From assembly GCA_029262915.1 (NCBI GenBank), contig JAJCYN010000344.1:1-10714 (forward strand): 10,714 nucleotides of DNA, given 5' to 3'. Source of the DNA: Flavobacteriales bacterium (GTDB lineage: Bacteria > Bacteroidota > Bacteroidia > Flavobacteriales_E > Vicingaceae). Below are positions 1 through 6,116 of this stretch, in pieces (within the stretch, counting starts at the first letter, position 1; each line of letters opens with the position of its first letter). The translations under genes and the position numbers were made by a program. The notes under the pieces are model-generated. The model was not told the origin of the DNA and did not search any database. It saw nothing but the letters and a program-made list of their open reading frames with translations.

Positions 1-426
1 AAATTATTGATAAACGAACATCACATTATAGAAAAAAACAATAAAAGGCTTGCTGTAATTGGAGTAGAAAACTGGGGTAGCCAAGGAAGATTCCAAAAGT
101 ATGGAGACATTAATATGGCAAAAAATGGATGTTTAGAAAATGATGTAAAACTGTTATTAAGCCACGATCCTTCTCACTGGGATGCTCACGTTTTACCTAA
201 CCACCCTGACATTGCTGTCACATTTTCTGGACATACTCACGGAATGCAATTTGGAATTGAAATTCCTGGTTTCAAATGGAGTCCTTCTCAGTATTTATAT
301 AAATGCTGGGCTGGTTTATATGCAAAAAATGATCAACAAATTTATGTTAATCGTGGGTTAGGATTTATTGGTTATCCCGGAAGAGTTGGTATCTTACCCG
401 AAATTACTGTGTTTGAACTCGCATAA
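1..426 (+). CDS. Metallophosphoesterase, C-terminal part (5' end outside window)
   Basis: This is the C-terminal 141 codons of a calcineurin-like metallophosphoesterase. The frame is open from base 1, so the true start lies upstream; the TTG at base 7 is not a credible start. Visible family motifs are GVENWG (bases 61-78), LLSHDPSHW with its metal-ligand histidine at 163-165, and GHTHG (229-243), which supplies the last two metal-ligand histidines. The tail (YVNRGLGFIGYPGRVGILPE) matches the YkuE/YaeI-like branch found as membrane-attached proteins in Bacteroidota, which act on phosphoesters (in YkuE/YaeI-type enzymes possibly lipid headgroups); the substrate here is unknown. The stop codon directly abuts the ATG of the next gene, so the two are probably cotranscribed and translationally coupled. 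I am confident of the superfamily, not of the substrate. Confidence 0.88.
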   Translation, partial: KLLINEHHIIEKNNKRLAVIGVENWGSQGRFQKYGDINMAKNGCLENDVKLLLSHDPSHWDAHVLPNHPDIAVTFSGHTHGMQFGIEIPGFKWSPSQYLYKCWAGLYAKNDQQIYVNRGLGFIGYPGRVGILPEITVFELA

Positions 427-1326
427 ATGAAATTCATCAAATCAATATTATTAGGTTTTTGTTTTTGTCTATTAAACGCCATAAATGCTCAAAGTTATGT
501 TGATTTAGCAAGATTTCATTATACTACTACTGCTCAAAACGAATTTGATAGCATAGGTGGTAGTACAAGAATTGAAGAGTTTGGAGCTGACATCACATTA
601 CCAATAAAGCTAAACGATAATAACGCTTTTTTAACTGGGTTATATTTAGAACAAATAAAAACTAAACTTCATCCTTTAGCAAATTCAACAACAATTTCAA
701 CAATCAATTTTAAAATTGGATTTAACAGAACTCATTCTAAAAAATGGAATGGCACCTATATGCTACTTCCTAAAATTTCTTCTGATTTTAAAGATTTAAC
801 TGGTAAAGATTTCCAAACAGGTGGGTTGATATTAATGAAATACAAAAAAAACGAAACCTTTAAGTATCACATGGGAGTTTATCTCAATAATGATTTACAC
901 GGGCCTTTAATTAGTCCGCTTTTAGGCTTTTATTACAAAAGCTCTGATGATAAGCTTGAGGCTAATTTTACCCTACCAATTTGGGCAGATGTTAACTATA
1001 AATTAATGAACTGGTTAACCATTGGAGCAAATTTTACAGCCATTACAAGAACGTATAATTTAGGAAATGATAATGTCTATCTAGTAAAAAAAACGAATGA
1101 AATTTTTGGATACCTTCAATTCACTATTAAAAAAAGTTTTATCCTGCAAGCTAAAACTGGTTATTCGCTAGGAAGAAGTTATGAAATTTACAATAATAAT
1201 GACAATGTTGATTTTGATGTATATGGAATTACATCTGGAGATAACAGAATTTTATTAAACCCAACATTTAAAGATGGAATTGTTTTTAAAATGAGATTAA
1301 TTTACAGGTTTCATATTGAAAAATAA
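427..1326 (+). CDS. Outer-membrane beta-barrel protein, DUF6268-like
   Basis: This 299-residue protein has a clear signal peptide (residues 1 to about 21, KSILLGFCFCLL core, cleavage near NAINA/QS). The mature part is made of alternating hydrophobic and polar strands with turn residues (N, D, G). It ends in a strand, KMRLIYRF, close to the aromatic-terminated last strand of outer-membrane barrels. The opening of the mature protein (SYVDLARFHYTTT...FGADITLPI) resembles what I remember of the DUF6268 outer-membrane family in Flavobacteriia; this is recognition from memory and not a search. Its ATG follows the phosphoesterase stop with no gap, suggesting one transcript. Function is unknown. No enzymatic motif is visible. 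Confidence 0.65.
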   Translation: MKFIKSILLGFCFCLLNAINAQSYVDLARFHYTTTAQNEFDSIGGSTRIEEFGADITLPIKLNDNNAFLTGLYLEQIKTKLHPLANSTTISTINFKIGFNRTHSKKWNGTYMLLPKISSDFKDLTGKDFQTGGLILMKYKKNETFKYHMGVYLNNDLHGPLISPLLGFYYKSSDDKLEANFTLPIWADVNYKLMNWLTIGANFTAITRTYNLGNDNVYLVKKTNEIFGYLQFTIKKSFILQAKTGYSLGRSYEIYNNNDNVDFDVYGITSGDNRILLNPTFKDGIVFKMRLIYRFHIEK

Positions 1327-1354
1327 TTGTATTGTAAATTTTAATTTAACTTTG
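1327..1354 (+). promoter_or_regulatory. Candidate Bacteroidota-type promoter for coaD
   Basis: TTG at 1327-1329 is followed after 17 bases by TAACTTTG at 1347-1354, an exact match to the Bacteroidota -7 element TAnnTTTG with acceptable spacing to the -33 TTG. The ATG of coaD is 17 bases downstream. The motif sits in the only gap between the barrel gene and coaD, so coaD probably has its own transcript start. Confidence 0.55.
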
Positions 1355-1371
1355 AAGTAAATTTAATCGAT

Positions 1372-1836
1372 ATGAAAATTGCTGTATTTCCAGGGTCATT
1401 TGACCCAATTACTTTAGGTCACCAAAATATCGTAGAAAGAGCATTGTCACTTTTTGACAAAGTTATTGTTGCTATAGGACAAAATACTTCAAAAAAACAC
1501 CATTTTAGTATAGAGCAACGTATTAACTTCATTGATCTTACCTTCAATAATAACCCTAAAATTGAAATAGCTACTTATACTGGTTTAACTATAAATTTTT
1601 GCAAAGAAACTAACGCTAATTACATTTTAAGAGGAATTAGAAATAGTGCTGATTATACTTATGAAAACTCCATAGCTCAAATGAATAAAGCAATGAACAA
1701 TAACATTGAAACTATATTTGTACCTACAATTCCTAAGTTATCTGCAATAAATTCTACAATTGTACGTGATATAATAATTAATGGAGGTAATGTAAGTCAA
1801 TTCATTCCCTCAGCAATAAAAGAAAAGTTAATTTAA
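1372..1836 (+). CDS. coaD: Pantetheine-phosphate adenylyltransferase
   Basis: CoaD (PPAT) transfers AMP from ATP to 4'-phosphopantetheine, giving dephospho-CoA, the penultimate step of coenzyme A synthesis in the cytoplasm. The 154-residue length is normal for the family. Diagnostic motifs are present: GSFDPITLGH (residues 8-17) with the nucleotidyltransferase (S/T)xGH-type signature and H17, K41/K42 in the substrate-binding loop, TGLT (70-73), LRGIRN (86-91) with the two arginines that bind phosphates, and INSTIVR (126-132), the equivalent of the ISSTxVR signature. The ATG start places the motif at the usual distance from the N terminus and is preceded by a good promoter. The next gene starts 13 bases after the stop, so the two are probably cotranscribed. 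The identification is secure. Confidence 0.97.
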   Translation: MKIAVFPGSFDPITLGHQNIVERALSLFDKVIVAIGQNTSKKHHFSIEQRINFIDLTFNNNPKIEIATYTGLTINFCKETNANYILRGIRNSADYTYENSIAQMNKAMNNNIETIFVPTIPKLSAINSTIVRDIIINGGNVSQFIPSAIKEKLI

Positions 1837-1849
1837 ATCATTAAATCGA

Positions 1850-3316
1850 TTGAAAATAACCAGTCAAATATTAGGTATACTGTTCATTTTTTTTGTTGCT
1901 AATTTAACAGCCAGTAAAACTGTAATTAAAGGAAAAGCAAGTTTTTTTAAAAGCAAAGAATTAGTTCTTTATACATACTCTGACTATATCAGCAAGAAAA
2001 AAACTCAAATTGGATACACTACAATTAAACTTGATGGTTCCTACAATTTTGAGTTTGATATACAAGAAATAAAAAAAGTATTCTTAAAAATTGAAGATAA
2101 AACAACTGCTTTTTTTGTTAAACCGGGTGAAGTCTACAATATTAATATTAGTTACAGTAAAGCACTTAATAAAAGTAGAATTTATGACAAACAGCTTTCT
2201 GTATCATTTAATTTTCCTGTTCCTACAGAACTTAATCAACAAATTGGAAAGTTTAATCGAAATTTTGATGACTTTATTGAAGAAAATAGAGTTTTGTTTG
2301 AAAAAAGAAATAACTCAATCAACCCAAAGTTAAAGTCATTCAAATTGAAAATGCTTAAAGAAGCCAAAAACTCTAACTCTGAATTTGTGAAAAACTATAT
2401 CAAATATAGTATTGCTTCAACACAAAATTCTTTGGACGTTTCTTATAAAGTTTCTGATTCTAAAAACAGCAAAAACACTAAAGCTAATATATATTTAGAG
2501 TATTTACGTGAAAAACCTATTCATTATAACAACCCTGAATACACTACTTTTTTTAAAACTTTTTTTAAAGGAGAACTAAAAAATTTATCCCTAAAAGTGC
2601 GAGGATTTGATATTTCTAAAGCTATTAATGATAAAGCTAGTTATATCGCATTATCAAAAGCATTAAATAAAGAAAAATATCCTTTCTTAGAAAATAACGA
2701 ATTTGCAACTCTTTTTATGTTGAATGGTTTATTAGAAATAAGTAATGACAACTATTTTACAAAAGAAAATATCATCAAAATTTTAAACGAAATAAAATTA
2801 AACTCAAAATATCCAAAACAGAAAGTAATTGCTTCTAACATCGTAGATCGTATTACTAAAAAAAAGTTTGGAATAGGAAGTACTGCTCCCAACTTTAAAT
2901 TGAAAAACAAAGACGATAAGCTTATTTCATTAAACAGTTTTAAAGGAAAACCTATTTACATTAATTTTTGGACTAATTGGAGTATTCCAAGTCAGAAAGA
3001 AATGAAAATAATGCAGGTTTTACATAAGAAATATAGAAATAAAATTCATTTTATTAGTATTTGTGCAGATAATGATTTTAATAAAATGACTAACTTTTTA
3101 ACTAAGAATACTGATTACAAATGGACATTCTTGCATATAGGAAATGATAGGCATTTATTAGAGAAATACAATGTTACTACCTTCCCTATTTATGTATTAG
3201 TTAATAAAAATTTAAAAGTAGTAAAATATCCTGCTGGTCGCCCTGGAGGAACTGCTGAAAGAGCAACTGAAGACAACATCGAAAAAGATTTTTATAAACT
3301 CACTAATGCTCACTAA
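1850..3316 (+). CDS. Secreted TlpA/thioredoxin-fold protein lacking both active-site cysteines
   Basis: This is a 488-residue exported protein. The signal peptide (residues 2-22, ILGILFIFFVANLTAS) forces the TTG start, because no in-frame ATG occurs until well inside the protein. Residues about 24-105 look like the beta-rich N-terminal domain often fused to TlpA proteins in Bacteroidota (DUF4369-like). Residues 110-340 are helical and lysine/asparagine-rich. Residues about 343-480 are an AhpC/TSA-Redoxin-type thioredoxin domain: GSTAPNFKL, the strand ending in NFW, and the cis-proline segment TTFPIYVL. Where TlpA/ResA proteins have WCxxC, this one has W-S-I-P-S (Ser378 and Ser381), so it should not catalyse dithiol/disulfide exchange. 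It may instead bind thiol proteins or haem-handling partners non-catalytically; this is inference. Its 3' end overlaps the NUDIX gene on the other strand by 14 bases. Confidence 0.85.
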   Translation: MKITSQILGILFIFFVANLTASKTVIKGKASFFKSKELVLYTYSDYISKKKTQIGYTTIKLDGSYNFEFDIQEIKKVFLKIEDKTTAFFVKPGEVYNINISYSKALNKSRIYDKQLSVSFNFPVPTELNQQIGKFNRNFDDFIEENRVLFEKRNNSINPKLKSFKLKMLKEAKNSNSEFVKNYIKYSIASTQNSLDVSYKVSDSKNSKNTKANIYLEYLREKPIHYNNPEYTTFFKTFFKGELKNLSLKVRGFDISKAINDKASYIALSKALNKEKYPFLENNEFATLFMLNGLLEISNDNYFTKENIIKILNEIKLNSKYPKQKVIASNIVDRITKKKFGIGSTAPNFKLKNKDDKLISLNSFKGKPIYINFWTNWSIPSQKEMKIMQVLHKKYRNKIHFISICADNDFNKMTNFLTKNTDYKWTFLHIGNDRHLLEKYNVTTFPIYVLVNKNLKVVKYPAGRPGGTAERATEDNIEKDFYKLTNAH

Positions 3317-3917
3317 CGTTTAATAACTCCTTAATAGAAGCATACGTATTCTTGAGCACTTTATCTGTAATTTGAGCGTCCGTTAACCATTCTACCTTAG
3401 TAATATTCTCCTCTATTTCAGGAATTAATTCTCCTTCATAAGTGCTTTTCATGTCAAACCAATAAGTTTGCTTTAGAATTATTTCGTCTTTTAATTTATA
3501 GATATGGAATGTATCAATTAATTGTTTATTAATAGTTAAATCAGTTATTCCACATTCTTCTTCAATTTCTCTGATTGCAGCCTCTTTTATTCCTTCTTTT
3601 TTTTCTATTTTACCTTTTGGTAAATCCCATCTATCTAATCGGTAAATAAAAAGCTTTTTATCTTTATTATTGCTCACTATTCCACCTGCCGCCCTAATGA
3701 CTTTAAAATAAGATTGAAACTCGTTAAAAGCATTCTCATAGTCATCTACAACAACGATAACAGTTTGAATTTTATCATCATCATATAATAAATCGAGAAC
3801 AAAAGGCGTAATATTTGGTAAAAAGAAGTTTAAAACCAAACCATTAGAAAATAGATTGCTTTTTTCTGTATTATTAGTAAAACAAATTACTTTATCGTTG
3901 ATAAAAACTTTATACAT
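3303..3917 (-). CDS. NUDIX hydrolase
   Basis: The protein hydrolyses a nucleoside diphosphate linked to some other moiety; the exact substrate cannot be read from the sequence. A complete Nudix box, GX5EX7REUXEEXGU, lies at residues 104-126 counted from the upstream GTG (GKIEKKEGIKEAAIREIEEECGI pattern, split here as G104, E110, R118-E119, E122-E123, G125). RWDLPKGK precedes it and AAGG begins the domain. The roughly 75 residues before the domain are an extra N-terminal region with an acidic strand (QTVIVVVDDYENAF) that I do not recognise. I prefer the ATG at 3917 (204 residues); a GTG at 3923 would add two residues. The gene diverges from pyrE with 8 bases between start codons and converges on the TlpA-like gene. 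In Flavobacteriia this NUDIX gene is, as I recall, a regular neighbour of pyrE. Confidence 0.93.
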   Translation of the reverse strand: MYKVFINDKVICFTNNTEKSNLFSNGLVLNFFLPNITPFVLDLLYDDDKIQTVIVVVDDYENAFNEFQSYFKVIRAAGGIVSNNKDKKLFIYRLDRWDLPKGKIEKKEGIKEAAIREIEEECGITDLTINKQLIDTFHIYKLKDEIILKQTYWFDMKSTYEGELIPEIEENITKVEWLTDAQITDKVLKNTYASIKELLNVSEH

Positions 3918-3920
3918 TTG
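3913..3920 (+). promoter_or_regulatory. Candidate -7 element (TACATTTG) just before pyrE
   Basis: TACATTTG matches TAnnTTTG exactly and ends 5 bases before the pyrE ATG, so transcription would start at or within a base or two of the start codon and give a leaderless or nearly leaderless mRNA. No TTG is found at the usual 17-23 base spacing upstream (the nearest is at 3898-3900, 12 bases away), which lowers confidence. The element overlaps the first codons of the divergent NUDIX gene. Confidence 0.45.
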
Positions 3921-3925
3921 CACCT

Positions 3926-4582
3926 ATGATTTTAAACCAAGAATCGGCAATAAAAATAGCTGAATCATTATTACAAATTAAAGCTATTAAATTGAATCCC
4001 ACAACCCCTTTTCAATGGGCTTCAGGATGGAATTCTCCAATATATTGTGATAATAGAAAATCTTTGTCTTATCCTCCAGTTAGAACTTTTATTCGCCAAC
4101 AATTTGTTAATGCAATAAATGAACATTTTCCAAACACCGAAATTATTGCTGGTGTTGCAACTGGAGGAATAGCTCACGGAGCTTTAGTTGCCGAAGCAAT
4201 GGGACTGCCTTTTGCTTACATCAGGTCTTCTACGAAAGGGCACGGAATGCAAAATTTAATTGAAGGTGATATTTTTAAAAACCAAAATGTTGTTGTAATT
4301 GAAGATTTAATCTCAACTGGCGGAAGTAGCTTAAAAGCTGTTGAAGCTTTGAGAAAAAATGAATGTAATGTTCTTGGTATGGTTGCCATATTTACTTATG
4401 GATTTGAATTAGCCGAAAAAAATTTTCAAAAAAACAGGTGCAAATTAATTACTTTAAGTGATTATCACTCTATGTTAAACGTTGCTGTTCAATCTGATTA
4501 TATTTCTGAATCGGATATAGAGTCCTTAAAAGAATGGAGGCAGCATCCAAACAAATGGTCTCCAACAACAAAAAAACAATAA
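3926..4582 (+). CDS. pyrE: Orotate phosphoribosyltransferase
   Basis: PyrE joins orotate and PRPP to make orotidine 5'-monophosphate in de novo pyrimidine synthesis. The 218-residue length is usual. Residues 31-45 (WASGWNSPIYCDNRK) are the conserved OPRTase N-terminal segment. IRSSTKGHG (about 98-106) carries the catalytic-loop lysine and the phosphate-binding residues. VVVIEDLISTGGSS (122-135) is the PRPP-binding motif with the paired acidic residues E126-D127. The C-terminal region through NKW is typical. The ATG start lies only 5 bases after a -7 promoter element. The next gene follows 13 bases after the stop, and the pyrE-SRPBCC pair appears to be a conserved operon in Flavobacteriia (from memory). 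Confidence 0.97.
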   Translation: MILNQESAIKIAESLLQIKAIKLNPTTPFQWASGWNSPIYCDNRKSLSYPPVRTFIRQQFVNAINEHFPNTEIIAGVATGGIAHGALVAEAMGLPFAYIRSSTKGHGMQNLIEGDIFKNQNVVVIEDLISTGGSSLKAVEALRKNECNVLGMVAIFTYGFELAEKNFQKNRCKLITLSDYHSMLNVAVQSDYISESDIESLKEWRQHPNKWSPTTKKQ

Positions 4583-4595
4583 ATAAGTTCATCAA

Positions 4596-5000
4596 TTGAA
4601 TATAGAAACCAACCGTCAAATAATTAACACTAACCAAGAGGAGGTCTATAACTTTCTCATAGATATGAATAATTTTGAACAGCTATTCCCCGAAGATAAA
4701 ATTAACAATTGGGAATCAACAGAAGAAACCTGTACAATGAAAATAAAAAGTATGGGAAATCTTGGGTTAAAACGTGTTGCATCTACACCAAATTCTCTAA
4801 TCTATCTTGATTCTTACGGTAAAACACCTTTTAAATTTACCCTAAACATTTTCTTATCGGAAAAAGAAAACAACAACAGTGAAGTCTACATCATTTTTGA
4901 AGGAGATATTAATCCGTTTATGAAAATGATGGTAGAAAAACCTTTAACCGATTTTTTTAATAGTTTAGTTAAAAAACTTGCTAAAATTTATTTAGTATAA
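4596..5000 (+). CDS. SRPBCC (START/Bet v1-like) family protein
   Basis: This small 134-residue protein matches the SRPBCC fold: an N-terminal strand, the helix-forming segment NQEEVYNFLIDMNNFEQLFPE, a run of long antiparallel strands (WESTEETCTMKIKSMG, FKFTLNIFLSE, SEVYIIFEGDIN), and a long C-terminal helix (MMVEKPLTDFFNSLVKKLAKIY). Such proteins have a hydrophobic cavity for lipids or other ligands; no specific ligand is known for this branch. The TTG start is supported because the first in-frame ATG (residue 24) would remove the first strand and helix. It lies 13 bases after pyrE and is probably cotranscribed with it. No signal peptide is seen, so it should be cytoplasmic. Confidence 0.8.
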   Translation: MNIETNRQIINTNQEEVYNFLIDMNNFEQLFPEDKINNWESTEETCTMKIKSMGNLGLKRVASTPNSLIYLDSYGKTPFKFTLNIFLSEKENNNSEVYIIFEGDINPFMKMMVEKPLTDFFNSLVKKLAKIYLV

Positions 5001-5025
5001 ACATCTAAAAATCAATAATTTATTT

Positions 5026-5033
5026 TAAATTTG
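5026..5033 (+). promoter_or_regulatory. Candidate -7 element (TAAATTTG) upstream of the lipoprotein gene
   Basis: An exact TAnnTTTG match ends 23 bases before the ATG at 5057 and lies in the gap after the SRPBCC gene. No TTG occurs at standard -33 spacing. The leader that follows is almost pure A/T. Confidence 0.4.
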
Positions 5034-5056
5034 ACTAACCTTTTTTATTATTTATT

Positions 5057-5701
5057 ATGAAAAAATTCACAACATTACTTTTTGCTTTTTCTATTATTTT
5101 ATTTACAGCCTGTGGTGGAAATGATGAGCCAAAAGAAGAAGACAACATTGATGTAGAAAAAAATCCACTTGGGGCATTAATGAAGATGGGAAAAAATATG
5201 AAAGAGAATGCCGAAAAGATGGAAAAGAATATGAAAGAAAAGAAAAATGCAAAAGCCATTCATTATGAAGAATTAATGAAATATTTACCAGAATCTGTTG
5301 ATGGATATTCTTTAAAAGGAGATCCTAAAGGTGCTTCTATGGATATGGCTGAAATGTCATATTCTACAGCAGAAGCAAAATACGTTAATGATAGTGGAGA
5401 TAGAATAAGCATTGTCTTATTGGATTATAATGCAGCTTACAGTATGTATTCTATGGCTACTACTATGTGGGCAAGCGGTTTTAAAATTGACACGAGTGAA
5501 GAATTTGGGCAAAGTATTAATTTTGGAGAAAACATAAACGGTTGGGAATCTTACAAGAAAAAAAGAAATAATGCTAGTGTTATTTTAGGACTTGGAGATC
5601 GGTTTTTATTAACCATAGAAGGAAATAATGAAGAAAATTGCAATTTTTTAAAAGAAGTTGCAAAATCTATGGACTTGGATGAATTAGCATCTTTAGAGTA
5701 A
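5057..5701 (+). CDS. Lipoprotein of unknown function with a Lys/Glu/Met-rich helix
   Basis: The 214-residue product has a lipoprotein signal peptide: MKK, a hydrophobic stretch and the lipobox LFTAC, with the lipidated cysteine at position 19. The acidic residues directly after it (CGGNDEPKEED) resemble the surface-export signal of Bacteroidota lipoproteins, so exposure on the outside of the outer membrane is possible; this is inference. Residues 41-66 form a charged amphipathic helix with KNMKE repeated 11 residues apart (46-50, 57-61). Residues about 68-214 form a compact domain with YLPESVDGYSLKGDPKG, AEAKYVNDSGDRISIVLLDY, and a closing LGDRFLLTIEGN...DLDELASL. I have seen this overall pattern in uncharacterised proteins but know no function. 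It converges on the XRE gene; it is unclear whether it belongs with the flanking housekeeping genes or with the accessory module. Confidence 0.85.
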   Translation: MKKFTTLLFAFSIILFTACGGNDEPKEEDNIDVEKNPLGALMKMGKNMKENAEKMEKNMKEKKNAKAIHYEELMKYLPESVDGYSLKGDPKGASMDMAEMSYSTAEAKYVNDSGDRISIVLLDYNAAYSMYSMATTMWASGFKIDTSEEFGQSINFGENINGWESYKKKRNNASVILGLGDRFLLTIEGNNEENCNFLKEVAKSMDLDELASLE

Positions 5702-5736
5702 GAACTCAATTTCTTTTAGATTAAATCCTGTTGTAT

Positions 5737-5958
5737 TCAAAACTTAAAAAGTTCATCTATCTCAATATCAAGAGCTTTTGAAATAGCATAAGCATTTCCT
5801 ATTGAAGTATTTAAAACACCTCGTTCTATTCTACTTATTTGAGAAATCTCAACATCCAAATCAGTAGCCAATTGAGCTTGTGTTAATTTTTTTTGTTTTC
5901 TGATTTTCTGTAAATTCTCCCCAAATTTTATAATAAAATCTTTTTTTTCTTTATCCAC
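5737..5958 (-). CDS. XRE-family helix-turn-helix regulator
   Basis: This 73-residue protein is essentially one Cro/C1-type DNA-binding domain. Residues 12-23 (FGENLQKIRKQK) are helix 1, 26-33 (TQAQLATD) helix 2, and 37-46 (EISQISRIER) the recognition helix with the family's S-x-I-S-R-I-E-R-G pattern. The C terminus (YAISKALDIEIDELFKF) is typical. It starts with GTG, because the protein contains no internal methionine to serve as an alternative. Such single-domain regulators usually act as dimers on short palindromes and often control their own and the divergent promoter. Here a perfect palindrome lies 36 bases upstream, between this gene and the divergent secreted-protein gene. A near-match -7 element (CATCTTTG, - strand) lies about 7 bases before the GTG. 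Confidence 0.92.
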   Translation of the reverse strand: MDKEKKDFIIKFGENLQKIRKQKKLTQAQLATDLDVEISQISRIERGVLNTSIGNAYAISKALDIEIDELFKF

Positions 5959-5993
5959 CTTAAAACAAAGATGGTGTTGATTCCAAAAAATAT

Positions 5994-6013
5994 TATAGGC
6001 ATTTTTGCCTATA
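5994..6013. promoter_or_regulatory. Perfect 8+8 palindrome, likely operator for the XRE regulator
   Basis: TATAGGCA (5994-6001), spacer TTTT, TGCCTATA (6006-6013): the arms are exact reverse complements, with an A-run on the left and a T-run on the right. It is the most GC-containing element of the 158-base divergent gap. An intrinsic terminator would look similar, but neither gene here ends; both start and point away, so an operator bound by a dimeric XRE protein fits better. Confidence 0.6.
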
Positions 6014-6037
6014 TTTTTAAATTATAATGTATTTTTA
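6005..6037 (+). promoter_or_regulatory. Weak candidate promoter for the secreted-protein gene
   Basis: TTG at 6005-6007 and TATTTTTA at 6030-6037 (one mismatch to TAnnTTTG) are separated by 22 bases, within the allowed range. The TTG lies in the right arm of the palindrome and the -7 element inside the second inverted repeat, so a protein bound at either would block RNA polymerase. The resulting leader would be about 70 bases long. Confidence 0.3.
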
Positions 6038-6040
6038 CAT
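6027..6040. repeat. Second small inverted repeat, ATGTA-TTTT-TACAT
   Basis: A perfect 5+5 inverted repeat shares the TTTT spacer of the main palindrome. Its centre is 30 bases from the centre of the first, close to three helical turns, as expected if two dimers bind the same face of DNA. The arms differ in sequence from the first site, so it may be a weaker site or chance in AT-rich DNA. Confidence 0.35.
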
Positions 6041-6116
6041 CAATATGCTTTCTTCAAAAGAAACAATTATTTAATCCAGGTAAACTGGGAAACATTAAAC
6101 TAAAACTTAATTTATC

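Noticed and set aside
7..9. TTG as the start of the first gene
   Set aside because: The frame is open to base 1 and the N-terminal half of the metallophosphoesterase domain is missing, so the gene begins outside the window.
2091..2333. 80-codon open frame inside the TlpA-like gene
   Set aside because: It lies in another frame of a well-supported 488-codon gene and its translation is a Leu/Ile/Lys-rich artefact of AT-rich DNA.
5035..5259. 74-codon - strand frame rich in Phe and Ser
   Set aside because: It is the antisense of the lipoprotein's signal peptide and Lys/Glu-rich helix; the lipobox on the + strand decides.
5700..5715. AAGAA-ctcaat-TTCTT as a terminator between the lipoprotein and XRE genes
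   Set aside because: Five mostly A-T pairs and a short T-run are too weak to separate from background.
5994..6013. Palindrome as a bidirectional intrinsic terminator (stem, TTTT loop, flanking A- and T-runs)
   Set aside because: The shape fits, but both neighbouring genes start here and point away from it, so no transcript needs to end; an operator is more likely.
6076..6088. CCAG-GTAAA-CTGG hairpin in the leader of the secreted-protein gene as a riboswitch or attenuator
   Set aside because: Only four base pairs, no further conserved structure and no terminator after it.
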